Source of the DNA: Prunella strophiata
Lineage: Eukaryota > Chordata > Aves > Passeriformes > Prunellidae
Length of the DNA stretch: 64,000 nucleotides
Direction: 5' to 3'
Assembly (NCBI GenBank): GCA_036583965.1
Contig: JAZBQD010000017.1
Span: forward strand, 25,640,385-25,704,384
A program made the position numbers and the translations under genes. Below the pieces are notes generated by a model. The model had not been told where the DNA came from. It ran no database searches and worked only from the letters and a program-made list of their open reading frames with translations. Positions 24,203 to 37,510 of the stretch are shown one piece after another. The first letter of the stretch is position 1; every line of letters starts with the position of its first letter.

Positions 24203-26768
24203 GTGTAAATGGTTGCTGTTTAAATCTCAAGGTGTAAAATTAGTTCTGTTGACCCAATAATAATTGTGAGACACTGACATCAGTTCTTATAAGATGATTC
24301 AAAAACTAATACACTGTTTTATTTAATTCTTCCCCTGGAAATCAGAAAAGTTTATAAAATATTCAGTAATTTATAAAATCCCAAATAACAAAAAGACCAG
24401 TATTCCACTCACATTAATTTTACTTACTGTAAAAAGAGCCAATCTTCAAATGGTCAAGTATAAAAAAAAATATATTTCACCTCATTAATGTGACAGTTCT
24501 ATATGCAAAATGGAATAATACACATTTAAGATAGAGGAAAAGGTAATATATTTAGAAGGTCACTTTTTTTTCTTTTAATTTTTTAGTAGGACTTATACCA
24601 AAATAAAGGATTTGCACAAGCCATAATGATGACAAAACTCAAATGAAATATGTTAGACACATGAAACCTCACAAGTCCACCTATCTACTAAGCTCTGCCC
24701 TGAGAAATAATAAAAAGATTGAGTTTATATCATCAGGCTGTGTTGTTGTCAGTTATTATGCTCATTATAGTGTTGAGAAAGTTTTAAGAAAAATTAATTT
24801 TGAGTGAACCTCTAACGAAGGTGTAATTTTAAAAAAGCATACAAAGTTATCCTAACTATCTGAGCTTTGAGGTAATCAGAGTTGAAGGGAAGAAAACTAT
24901 TCCCTTCCCTTGTGATTTCCACTAAATGATCTTAGATTGGTCAAAGCTTTGTCTTTTCCTCTTCATGCAGAAGATTCACAAGGATGATTTGGATATCTCT
25001 TTTTTAACTATTACTTACATCCCAGCTCCATTCTCTGCCAGGGTCTATCACCTTTGCTGAACACAGGTAAAATACCAGCAGGTGCCTACAAAGAGAGAAT
25101 AAATCTATTCCTATGTATTCACGACTAAAATATTTTTAAGGGGTGGAACCATTCAATCTCTGATTGTTTGTCTTCATAGAAAGGCTGTTAAGGGAAGGAA
25201 AGCTGAGAAGGTGAAGAATGGTGTGTCTTCTCCCTAGCAATTCTAGAAAATCCCATAGGAATGGTACCTAAGTTTCAAGGAGTGACTTTTTAAGAGAAGA
25301 GTTTTAGGTCCACTGCCAACTCCTTCAAATCAAGAGCAATGACTCATCTCATTTGCTATTTGTCTTGGAATGGATGTCAACAAGAAACCTGACTGGAATT
25401 GTGTATGGTTCAATGAAAGACATTTTTCTTTATTTCTACCTCCTAATTTTGTTAAAAAATGTTTCATCTGAGTGAAAATGATGAAAATAATGGTTGGCAA
25501 TAGTGGCACAGTATCTGAATATAAGATGTTAACATTCAGTATCTAGAGGATAACTTTATTACGTTGAATAAATTCTAGATATCTCTAGATATCTCTATGG
25601 AAGAGTGACTTAGAGAGGTAGGGGAAGGATGAGAGCTTAATTTCTTTCTCAACTGATATATTTTCAAAAAACCTAAGTTATTCTTCTAATCAGCATATTA
25701 CTTTCAATTAAAAATACTTACAGTTTTATATATTAAAATGGATCTATTTTTCTTACTGTTAATTATATGTGTAATTTTATTAAACTTTGTGTTCATAAGA
25801 TTAAGTGATCAATAATTCCCTCCATTTGAGATCACAATAAATCTTTCTGAATCATTGCTTTACAATCATTACAGAAGATGTAATTTTTCTGCTCTGGCTA
25901 CACTTCCTGACAACAATAACAACCTTAAAAGGTTGATGTTTTATTCACTATCTGACAAATACCAAAACCTCAGGGCTGATGTGTGCTTCCCAGTTTTCCT
26001 CAATGAAAACTAGGTAGATTAGAGTTGCATGACAATCTTAGAAATTTACAAGTGGAAGAAGTTAGCATGAAGAGTTTCTGAAGATACAAGTAATGGCTTT
26101 AATTGAAAATGGTAATTTTTTTTACCTGGTATAGTTATTGCCATTGCAAGGTATGTTAGATCCATCAGAGAAATCTGAAAGCTACTAAAAATTTGCAGGG
26201 GTTGAAGGTGACCCCCAAAGATGCCTTAACAAGCAGATCAAGCCAGGGTCCACTCTTACTTCTCTATAAAGAGAAGGGTTTTTTATGACACTACATGATA
26301 TTGTACAGATTACAAGACAGATGTAACATGGCACACAGTAATAAAGGGGAAAAAATTACCTGTTTGCCAAAGTCCTACACATGGTCTGTGGCAATACTGT
26401 TTGTAATACTTGCAAATCTTGTTTCTTTCCAACTACCAGACTTGACCTACAGTACATAGGAAAGAAAAGGCTTATGATGAAAATTAGAACTTCCTCAATC
26501 CTCACTTTCTGTATTTAGTTATAATAATCCAATATTAAAGGCTGAATTTTTATATCTGAATCCTTATAGGAAATGCTACAGCCTAATAAGGTGAATTCCT
26601 TTTAAAACTGAAGTTCTGTTATCATACTTGCAAGTCTGGGATTTGAAATGACAGTGCCATTATTGATATCACTGTTCTTTATCTGCTAAGGACATTTAAG
26701 ATAAAGCAGTGCAAAACTGCTGTGACAAATTTCAAAACCATGGTTAACTCACCTAACTTCAGATCTGG

Positions 26769-26771
<3 letters not shown>
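24203..26771. other. Unique A/T-rich DNA, no feature recognised
   Basis: There is no gene or recognisable element. A small tandem repeat 'agatatctct' x2 lies near 25577-25598. Confidence 0.45.

Positions 26772-26797
<26 letters not shown>
26772..26797. repeat. A homopolymer, 26 nt
   Basis: An uninterrupted A run followed by G and a few more A. No retroposed gene or SINE body is recognisable upstream. Confidence 0.9.
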
Positions 26798-26799
<2 letters not shown>

Positions 26800-29529
26800 A
26801 AAAAAGTATTCTGCTATTCCTCTTAGTAAGTTTTCCCAAAGCTTAATATTTTTAAACTTTTCAGGAATTAAATTTTCCTAACTTTCTTCTAACTATTCCT
26901 ACAGTAATATTTTACTGTAAGTAGTCCTTGTGGTCTCTTTTTACTTACTTAGTCTTTTGAAATACAGACAAAACAAAAAAACTTCCCATTCCTTGACAAG
27001 TTTTTTAAATCCTCTGAACTAACTTACTCTAGTTCAATGCTGTTTTTGTTAGCTAGTCTAATGCTTGCAACTTGATCCCAGCTTACATTGAATAACTCTT
27101 GTTTCTCCTGAATGTTTCTCAATTTGTCCTTGGTCCCTTGACAGGGTTTCTGCTACGAACTCTCCTGTTCTTTCAAGTCTTCAGCCACTGTCATTCTTTC
27201 ACTTTTTTTACATCCATTCATATGAATGCATTGAATTCATAGCTAGATATCATAGTTTACTTAAAGTTATGGCTTATTCTTTCTTGTCATCAAATTTCTA
27301 ACTTTATAAAAATCCAACAGTGTCCAAAGAAAACAAAATTACATGAAGAAGGTGTAAATTGCAGTTTTCAGATTTGCAGAGAAAATAGGTTCTCAAGGGT
27401 GGACTTGAAAACTGATCTTTGTAAGCAACAGTTTTGTTCTGGTATCTAGGAAGAACTTAAAAAAACACTGGCAGGCTTTTTTTTCTTTATATCATAGAGT
27501 TCTTTAATAATAATAATCTTAATAATAATCTTTAATTTCCTTTAAAATAATCTAATTTAATCTGAAAATTAAATTAATGTTCACTACAATAAAAAAGTAT
27601 GAGTTTTCTTTCACCTTCACAGCCTTTGTTATCTGTGAACAGTAGTAAAAAAGTGATTTGGCCTCCAAAACCATTCCAAGAAAAGGCCACATAATGCAAT
27701 GTTTTTCCAAGCATGTTGGTGCTGTTGCTCAAAATTAGTAACTCCAAAGATATCATAAAATCTCTTTGATGTCTGTGCTACAGTAGCACTGCAAGAGGAA
27801 AAACAATGTCCTCTGATTTGTGATAGAAGCAAGTGGTCTGTGACATTAACACATACAACAGCGAGAATTCCTTTACTTTTGCAAATAGTGTAAAAAATTA
27901 GTACTGGTGTTTTATTCAGTAGTTCACATTACACAAGGGACACAGTATCATAATGAGTGTTGTTTTCTACCCTACTCTGTGATGCTTAGTTCCCCTTGAG
28001 CCTTCTCTCTTTCTGAAGTAATCCCCTATATGTGCCTTGAAATGTTGTCCATATCCAGTCTTGTATCAACTTGTTTAGACATTCTTTTTAGATGGTAGTA
28101 TTTTTAAGACTAAGAGTTACACTTGTCAGAAGTGTAAAAATGAGTGTTTCTGAGAGAATTGCAGCTTCTGTGGAAAGGAAAATACATCAATCAAAATTCA
28201 TTCTTGAAATAAAGGTCTTCATCATGACTACATGGATCAAGATTTGTTTTATTCTACTCTGGAATTTCCTGAAAACTGAACTCAAGTTTTTCAGTTGAAA
28301 TGTTGAAACAAATGTTTTGTGTGAAGAACCAAGATCCTGAATCTCTCACATTGAAGACAATCAAAGTAAATTCTGGGCTTCAATCCTTTATGTTAGGCCT
28401 AAATTCTAAGGAAACATACTCACCAAAAATAGGGATTTATAAGAAAAACAGAGTAAGCCAAAGGGAAATAAAAGCATTGCATTAGAACCTGAATCCTGTC
28501 TCTAAATGTAGCAAATTATATTTCATATGAAATCTGACATTCTATGTCATCATATGACGTGTTTTTTCCAAAAGTATTTTGGATATGACCACAGTTGGCT
28601 ACATTCTTCTTTGGAGAAGATCTGAGTTAGGGCATTATGATCTTCTTAATTATCTAAAGATAGGAGAAATTCTCCTTCCAGTTCTTAAAAACTACTTATT
28701 AATGAGAGAACTTGTCATATTGAGGTATGCAATATGGTTTTTAAGAATGAAACCAAACTGTGATTTTGGAATGATAAAGTAGATTCAAATTTCATTTACA
28801 GTAAATTTTATTTTGTTGTGATATACACTGTAGCTCATATCTGTGCTGCCCTTTGATCACATGACCATATCATAAAAAAAATCAGTCTGTGTCACTTGAA
28901 ATTAGCATCTTTCTGTCACTGAAAATGATTCATACTTTTTGGTTTTCAGCCTCAAGATCTCAGCATTTGTGGATAAGTTCGCGTTTCATATTTTTTTTAG
29001 GACTGCCAAAATGGAGAAATTTCTGTTCTGTGAGACCCTTCTTATATGAATGTGAATGTGAATATGCTGCTTACTTTCCACTTCAAATAGCTGTTGATCT
29101 TTGTTTTTGTTTCATTATTTTAACTGTTTAATTAATATACACATGCAAAAAAAATGATGTATTTGAAATAGCCTACAAAGTCATACTCCAATTGGATAAA
29201 AAGAAATAATACTGGTCTTTGCTTGAAATATCATAATTTTGTAGGTTGATGATTTTTTTCTTATTTGGGCTTTTTTGGTGCTTTTTTTTTTTTTTCTTTC
29301 TGGTATGCAGCACCGTAGGACGTAATTCTCAGAAATGAAGCATGAAATAGTGGCCTTATTTTGAGAAGAACCTGCATCTTTCAAATATCAAATTGTTCAG
29401 ATCTTCATTATGTGTTTCAGTCTTAGAATGGCTCTCACCTATTGTTTACATTAAACCTATTTTTAAAAGATACATATGAAACATAGCAGTTGGGACTACA
29501 TGATAAAATATTTTTATCCAGTTTTCTAC
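26798..29529. other. Unique A/T-rich DNA, no feature recognised
   Basis: No gene, RNA or repeat is recognised. A cluster of AATAAT words near 27508-27530 is low-complexity. Confidence 0.45.
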
Positions 29530-29725
29530 GATGGATAGAATCACAAAATCAGCAGCCACCTCTCAAGGTCTCTAGCCCAACCCCAGTATTCAATAGGGGT
29601 CCCCTTGGGCAGATTGCTGAGAGAAGAATCCAGTTGGGTATTGAATTTCTCCAAGGACAGAGAACCCACAGTTTCCTTAGCTAATACATTTTGTTTCCTT
29701 AAATATCTTCTTGGAACTGTTCTTA
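29530..29725 (-). mobile_element. CR1 LINE 3' fragment
   Basis: The plus strand reads 'atagaatcacaaaatcag', then 'ctctagcccaacccc', 'tgggcagattgct' and 'tctccaaggacagagaaccc'. These are the antisense of the CR1 3' section (tail, 'ggttggactagatgat', 'ctggagatggagactccac'). The element is on the minus strand, truncated to about 200 bp and diverged. Confidence 0.75.
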
Positions 29726-29730
29726 AAAGA

Positions 29731-32700
29731 TAATCACTTTTATAATCAAACTATATTCTGCATATAGGTATAGAATTAAAATTTGATCATGTTAAGAAAA
29801 ATTAAATTATAAAAATAACAGAGATTACAATCTACATTTTATTACCTTTTTCCTCTGAATTAATAATAATTTTAATGAAATATCCCTTTTTATTTTATTC
29901 AGACCATTAGTTCATTCTTTTTTCTCTTCTCTTTACTCTTAAATCTCTATACTACTGAGTTTATGTTTTTGCTTTAAATCCCAGATTCTCTGTTATTTTC
30001 AAAGCTCTCCATAGCAACATGCTGCCTTGATTTTGATGCCTATCCTTCAGTCTCTGTCTACACAAGCCTTCTTCTAATTCCATGTTTTCTTCTTAGTCCT
30101 ATCCTGTTTAAAACAACTTCCCACCTAGTATTCCCACCTTGTTCTTGCACTCATTCTTTTTAACATTTACAGAAACCTACTTATTCTGGAAAAAAAACTT
30201 TGATTATGTTAGTCAGTTTGATTATGTTAGCACAGTCAATGGTTCAGAATAGTATTTGTCAATTTTGTAAATGTTCACCTGAACACTTGAATGAATTTGC
30301 ATAGATTAGTCAACGTTGTGCTTCTACTTATCAAGCACAAGTATTCTTGTTAAATAAATTAACTAGGGAACATTTTCTAAATTAGTGATTTTACAGAAGT
30401 CATGCACTAAATGTCAGAATTATAAATTCTTACATGAAGGGCACTTGAATATTATTGAAACATTTGATGACCTAAAATTGACGTATCGTAACATAGAGAC
30501 TCTGAGGTTAGAAATTTTTATCCACATGATACACATAAGAAAGTGGAACACATTAGTTAAATCTACATCTCTAAGTAGGACAGTATCTAGTAGGTTTTTG
30601 TCTGTGAAGCTGAACAGTGGGAAGTCCATGTCTGCACTATAGTGAATCTAGTCTTTTGTGTCTTACAGGCCTTGGTGACTTTATGAGCATCAGATTTAAT
30701 GATTGGTTTTGTGTGTTTTTTCAAAGTGTCTGAAACACTGTGAGGCTGCACAGCAATCCTTGAGAGTAGTATAAAATGAGTAGATATTGCATTCATGAAG
30801 GCATGGGAAGACACACAAAGTCTTTTTTTTCAGGACTATGCAGGGTGGTAAGATTTAATTGAATTTTGACTGATCCATTCAGATTATGATTAATAGTCCC
30901 TGTGAACATGCAGTTGGCCAAACCTTCCCAAGTATCTTTTTTAAAATTATGTGGGGAATTAGAAGATTAGTGAAAAAGGTGTTCTTTGAATTTATTCTTC
31001 CTATGTTAAAGAAATAAAAAAAAAGTATTGGTAGGCTCATAGGAAATCTGAGCAAAGAACTCTATGTTTGCCAAACCTTGGGCAAAAGTCTTAAAAGGTG
31101 TCTTCCCAATATTACCTAGTTTAAAGTGTAAGCTTCTTGTTGTTTTATGGCCTGGAAAAACCTCAAGTATGAATGACAGACAATTAATAAATAGGCAGCT
31201 TGGGAATCCAAGTGGAAGTGCCTGAAGTTTTGTGTATAGAAGTGTGAACAGAACAGGTATTTTGATTCATGGTACAAAGAAAAATCACTCCACATTCATA
31301 TTGTTTCTTTTGGGTACTTGATGTGAAAGATGTGGGCAAAGTAATGGCACTTATCTAGCACGTAAATTCTGTTGGGAAGTTTTGCAAGATCAGCTGTATT
31401 TACAAATCCTAGCAAAACATGTCAGTCACTCCTGGTAGTGAAAGGAGGTCTTAGTATGTTATTGAAAATAAAAAGTTGCTTTCCAAAGCAAGGAATTTAT
31501 CCTTGTTCAGACATCTCAATGTGTTTATTCTGGTCAGTGTTTTCACCTGTTTTTCACCATTCTGCTTTGCACCTGTAGTAACTGCTGGGTTTGTGGTGCA
31601 ATAAATTTCATGACACTGGATATTCAATGAATGTATGTGGTGGTAGCTCAAAATATGATGTTCTGAAGGTGAAATACAGAACTTAACTTACCAGTAAGGT
31701 TTTTATAAAACTTGAATATGCCAGAGGTGCTTGGTTTTAATTAGCTGTTTTGGAACTTTTTTTTTTTACTGTTTTTACTGTTTGACAATATATCAAGCAG
31801 TTGGCAAGTGAGAGACAAGAGACTTTCTGACAGACCAGAAAGTAAAGAGAAAAAGTTGTGGTTCAAAGCAAATTGTTGATCTTGTATATGCTTCAGATAG
31901 TGATAACAGGGCAAGTTTTTTTCTATACAAAGGCTCCTGAATGATAGCTGGTAGCTAGTAATGGCAAATACATTAGAAATTTACTTAGTAGTAAGAGGAT
32001 TGTTATCATTAAGGTGACCATTACAGTACAGAACATGAATGGTTATATATGCAGGGAATAACACAAACTATAATGTGTTTGGCAGATAAGTACTATGTTA
32101 AGCTCTCATATGATGCTGAAATTTAACTTTCTACTGTGTCGCAATAGAGTAGCTGTCTAGTTCCTACAGACATTCTATGAGATTTTCTAAACAGATCATT
32201 CTCAAGAATGGCATTAATTTTGTATCAAGTTTCACCTGTTAAAACAAACTTTCAGAAAAATAAACAAACAAAGAAAAAAACACCACCAAACCAGAAGAGT
32301 CAGTATTATCAGTTCACTTCAAATTATTCAAACTGTTATAACTTATTGCTAACTCCCACTATGAGGATTTATCCCGTATTTTGCTTCACAATTGTGCTCA
32401 GCATGTGTTCTCAGCTGAAATACACGTGCTATTACAGAGCATGATTTCATATTGTGGAGATTAATTAAAATCCAGTTCAGATATCTCAGATATCACTGTA
32501 CATCACCATATCTATGGAGTTCTTCCAGGCTATTTGCAAATAACAGTGACTTGCTTCCAGAAACACAGATTATACAGAAATTACCTTCCACTCTTTTTCT
32601 GTTGTTTCTCACAATGTAAGTAGATCAAGGATTAAGGTAGTATGTGTAGTACAAAAATGACAAAAATTATTTTAATATAACCTTCATTATAACAAGGTTC

Positions 32701-35454
32701 TGATAACTTATTTTCAGTGTTTGATTCTAGAGAGTACAATGTAATTAGAATGTGACACCACTTTTCTTTGAACTCTTTACTAACTCTTATTTTGGGCAAG
32801 CAGATGCACTGCTGAAGCTTGTGAACAGATATGCAGGAGAAAGTCCAACTCTCATAGAGGGTATGCATACCTCACATGCTACAAAGGAATCCAGAGAAGG
32901 CCCAAGTTCAACACCTAGATACCATAGTCCTGCTTGTCTTTATAAAAATCACTTGTCTCAGCAGAGCTGCCTTCTTGCCTTGCCTTGTCCAAAGACTACT
33001 TGTTGCATTCAGGTGTATTTTGTTCTTGTTTTGTTTTGTTTTGTTTTTAACTCTGTGATTTAGCATTCACTAAAGACACAGACCATTCCAATTGCTGTGG
33101 ATCCTTCTTTATACTGAAATCAACATCTGTATTTTCATTTGTTTCTTTGTGAAGATCCTTACCATTCAGGTGGTAGACAGTTACTTGTGTGCTGGGCAGC
33201 CTTAAGATCCACGAGCCAAGTAAAGGTGCTGGGATCTTTCACTCACTGAGTGATGCAAGCCACTGCAATGCAACAAGCAACTGTAGTCAGAAAGTTTCAC
33301 TGCTTTCTGAAGAAATTTCCATCATGCATTCAGGTTGCAGATTTCTCCTGAAGTCTGATTGGCCCATAGTTACACACTGTTGCCTTAGTCATCTTTTATA
33401 TGTGTCTGTGTCTGTTTCTTAGGAAAAATATACAAAGTACACAGTAGGTGACTAAGGAGAGCAGAAAGTTTAAGCTTTGGGTATCTTTCTTGAGAAAGAG
33501 AGGAGCAATTTATTCTGCATTAAGAAAATGTTTGTTAAAAAGGAGAAAATAAATACAATAAGAATTTGTCTTTCATACGTCCTTGCAAAAGGTTCTTTAA
33601 GACAAAAATAACTATGGCAAATGTATGCTGCAAGGCTTTAATGCGTTATCTGTCTTTTTTCCAAGTTCAGGTGAAGGACTCCCTTTCTGTGTAGTTAAAG
33701 CCTCAGAGACATTGTCCAACATAGTTAATTATAGTAAGAATCTGGAAATTTTTGAGACTTCCCTGTCTGTGTGTTAAGCACTTTTTCTTATCCTATGTAT
33801 AATAGTGTATTAAGAGTATAATAACAAAGCCTTCACAAGTTGTGTTACATCAGATTAAGTGCTTTCATAAAGAGCAATGTAAAGGCATAATGCAAGGTTA
33901 AATCTTGAAAGCAATTAAAAAAGATACAGCATTACAAAGTCATGTCTCATAATCATGATATTTTAGATTTTCAGATATTTAATACAAATTAACCGCTGTC
34001 TTTAAGAGTTTTTGGGGAGCTACAGATCCTTCCCCTTCTCTTTGCAAGTAATATTTCCTAAAGAATAAACCATAAAATATTTTCAGTGTCACTGAATAGT
34101 CCTTATGAAACATTTCTTTTGAAATACTTGACAGCCAGATCCCAGCATCATCTACTTGATTTCATCCTGTGGATTTTCTATACTACAGTTTAAGCTTCTT
34201 CTATTTCAATCTACTTTGACTGTCACAGCATTTTTTAACTTTAACTCTGAGACAGTGATTCGTCATTCTGAAGACTGCACTGCCTACAGGCATTTCATGT
34301 ACCTGATCTTGATTCAGAATTACTTATTTAGGTCTGCTGCATTAGCTGTAATTTGACAAGGGGCAGTGGTGGCAGCTGAGCTTTTGACATGTTCTAGTTT
34401 CTTTTGGTATGATATGGCAATGGTGAAAATCAATTAAATAGAAAATGAAATATATATATTTAAAAAAAGAAAGAAATACAAATGGGCAAAACATCTGATT
34501 TAAAACTGAGATTAACAAAGTGGATTTATTATGCTGCTGACAATAATTCTTTGCAGATTCAGAACAGCTTTTTGATTTTTGAAACAAATCTTTACATTGT
34601 GCTTTATGCAAATCTCACAGAGAAATCTGTGATTCTATGTAATTAAGAACATTTGGTAAATGGCCATATAGAGATACAGGAATTCCCCAAAACAAATAAT
34701 CTAGGGTATTTTCAGAAGATAATGCAGGCCATGGGAAAGCATATCAGTTAGTGCAAACAATGCAGTAATGCACTGATGGGGTCTTGGTATCTGGATAAGT
34801 AAGCAACAACATGAAAAGTCAGAGGTTGCTGAAATTTCAAGGATTTTGCAGAACAGAAATCAAAGTGTCCAAAAAGATATACTACTGCAGTTGAACACTC
34901 TCTAGGAGACTTTTAAAACAACAACAGCAGCAAAGATCAAAGCAACATGTATGGGAATTGACATTCTAGCATTTGTGTATAAATTGTTGGTGGCTGAACT
35001 TCAGTCTGGTGGCTCAGAATGAATGGCTGATATGTGTGTGGGGGTAATTTCAGAGACATTGTGCTAGGCACCAGGGCATTACAGACTGAATGCAATTTCT
35101 TGAACCCCAAAATATGCCTTCAAAATAGTATTTCAAAGAGCATTATAGAAACATGTAAGATAAAACTTTAGATTTTTGCAAACAGAAAAAATACTTTGAG
35201 AACCCATATTAGTCCATTTTCCTGATTATTCATTTCTCTGTAAATTACTGCTTTCATTCTCTGTACCTTGGGCCATTCCAGTTTTTGTGAGTGCAACCCT
35301 CAACTGTCCAAAGCTGGACAGAAGTCCCTTTTGTCAAAGAGTTGTCAGTGACATCACTTTGTTTCACAATGTTTTGCCGATGCAATTGATATATTGATAT
35401 ATCAATCCAGGGGGTATTCCCCAGTGTGTCCCTAGGAAATTACACTCTCCTTTC
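29731..35454. other. Unique A/T-rich DNA, no gene recognised
   Basis: No convincing coding signal or transposon is seen. A short direct repeat 'tttgattatgttag' lies at 30198-30230. T-rich and A-rich patches at 31757-31770 and 32255-32290 are simple low complexity. The 103-codon plus frame at 32752-33063 ends in Phe/Leu/Val repeats from TTTTG units and is not credible. Confidence 0.45.
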
Positions 35455-35528
35455 TCATAGAATAGAATAAGATAAAAAATAATAGTTCTGTTAGAAGAGA
35501 CATAAACTTATCATCTAATCCAGTTGTT
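35455..35528 (-). mobile_element. Possible CR1 3' tail (short, diverged)
   Basis: The plus strand has 'tctcatagaatagaata', then about 40 bases further 'tcatctaatccagttgt'. This matches the antisense of a CR1 3' end (target 'ggactagatgat...attctatga'). Only about 75 bp is recognisable. Confidence 0.4.
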
Positions 35529-35630
35529 CTAGTGCTGTTTTTTGGCAAACTGGGAAGCTTCCACAAGTCCCTGATTGGTGGGAGGGTATTCAGGAACCAT
35601 CTGAGGCTGGATTAGCTGGAGCAATTCTCC
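35529..35630 (-). other. Candidate terminal exon (weak)
   Basis: On the minus strand, a pyrimidine-rich tract ending 'tttttcatccag' precedes 33 codons with protein-like composition, starting GELLQLIQPQMVPEYPPT and ending at a TAG at 35529-35531. The frame is also open upstream of the acceptor, so the acceptor is not required to explain it. It abuts a CR1-like tail, so it may be an unrecognised repeat. I do not recognise the peptide. Confidence 0.15.
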
Positions 35631-35966
35631 CTGGATGAAAAATAAAACAAACAGATAAGCCTGCTGTGTGACCCTGTTCCTTGTTCTTCTCCAGAAGTAC
35701 CTAAAGGTTATTTGAATATCCTGATCAGTCAAGCTGGATGTGTCTATATAATCACTGTTATTCAGCATATTACAGAAAGATATTTGACTCACCCTAAGGT
35801 ATGTGTAACAGGTCTGGATGCTTCATGATGCCTTGGATAGTTCTCTATGGCTTCCAGGCAAGGTGATAAGCACTCTAATCCTTGCATGTAAGCAAAGTAG
35901 AACAGGTAATTGCTTTGTTATTTTAATGATGGAGTTTAAAAATACTACTTTTTAATTATTTTATTT

Positions 35967-35998
35967 GTTTTATTTTATTTTATTTTATTTTATTTTAG
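35967..35998. repeat. (TTTTA)n pentanucleotide microsatellite
   Basis: About six tandem TTTTA units. It is a simple repeat. Confidence 0.9.
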
Positions 35999-36919
35999 TT
36001 ATTCTGAAAATAGTTAGCTGCACAATTTTCTCAAGTAACATGAGGTAATGAGGAATAAAATCCTGTATACTCACTTTCAGCTATCTCCAAAACAATTAAA
36101 GTTTTACTTCCATATTTGTGATTGGGGAAACAGTAGCACCAAAGTCCTTGATAGGCTCAGGCTCATTTCTGAGGTAAGATCAGGTGGCATTCATAGGATG
36201 AAAAGATTTAGAAGGAAAAAACTAGCCATGAAGTAATATTTTTTTCATAACAAAGCAAATGGGATATCTGTCCACAGGAGAGAAAAATGAGTTCTGAAAG
36301 ATATCAAAGCCAATTGCACAGAAATGGATGAGAAGATAGCATGGTCTCATGCTGATTTTTGCTCTGCTTTTTTGTGGGTTGTACAAATGTTTCCTAGTGT
36401 TTTTAACTGCAGAGAAGTCCCATGTTGGAGGGCTCTGCCCTGTCAATGGAAATGGTCACTGCTGCCATCTCTGCTACTAATGCAGACAGTGCTTTCATTA
36501 CTTCTCTAAATATACACTCACATGTCAAATCCTGCAACGTGTGCAGTCTATGCAATGAAAAATGTTGGCAGAGACGAAAATGAATGTTTTAATTCTGGCA
36601 TCACAGTAACTAACCTGAAACTTCATTTTTAGTTTGTCCTGACCTCCTCTCAAGCATTATTGAAAATTTTTTTCCTAACAGACACTTGCCCAGAAGAGGA
36701 CATTTAACATCCTTTAAAGACCCATGTCCTGTCAGTTTTGTCAGCTATTGGAAAATCTGCAATTTATGTGGATGGCATAAAAAAATTTAAAAAAAGGAAT
36801 GTTGATATACTGTAATGGATAGAGTTATGTGCTTCATTTGTAAGAGGGAAGCAACTTTTACTACTGTAGTGAGTTTAAAAAGCTCAGTGGTAAATGCCAC
36901 AGTGTTTTAATAGGATTCC
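35999..36919. other. Unique A/T-rich DNA, no feature recognised
   Basis: No coding or mobile-element signal is recognised on either strand. Confidence 0.45.
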
Positions 36920-37510
36920 GTGTCAATGCACACTCCGTTCACTTACTGCAGAGAAGACAGGGACAGGCAAACTGTCAGGGGGACCCTTCCATTGAGTCAT
37001 GAGCTTCAGAAAGGACTGCTTTTTGAACGGTCTGCTTTCTAAACTCTTTCTCACATAGGGGTCTAGGGGTGGTTGATTCCATGCCAAATCCCAGACCTGG
37101 TTAATGGCATGTGTTAAATGAACCATGTATGTGCAATCAATCTATATCAGTCATCTAAGATTTCAAAGTCTAGCATGTTAATCATCATTGACCAAGAATA
37201 TGTTGTGGAAAGGAATGTTTCAACCTTGGCATGTAACTTTGAGAAGTAACCTTGACCCTACCCAGGGGAGCCAACTGAGATAAAGGGAGCACAATGGGAT
37301 CTGGGATGTCTGCTATTTATGAAGTGAGATGATTGACATAGAGCCAATGAGCAAATGCTCATTAACAAGACATGTGGGGCACCCTTAGAAACTGTGCTTG
37401 ACTACCACATTGCCTTCCATCCCCCAAAGCCTAGATTAACCTGGACAGGGCCATCACAACCTCCTCTGGTGGTTATGACTTAATTATGAGGAAGACACAC
37501 ACCACCACAT
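36920..37510 (-). mobile_element. Probable LTR-retroelement fragment
   Basis: On the minus strand, a moderately GC-rich segment has a TATA-like 'cataaatagcag' (37309-37320) and upstream words typical of retroviral U3 regions. A 67-codon frame (37126-36923, starting MVHLTHAINQVWDLAW) follows downstream. The composition differs sharply from the flanks. I read it as the 3' part of an LTR plus leader or start of an internal region of an endogenous retrovirus-like element. The frame matches no domain I can name, and no LTR ends or target-site duplication were located. Confidence 0.35.
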
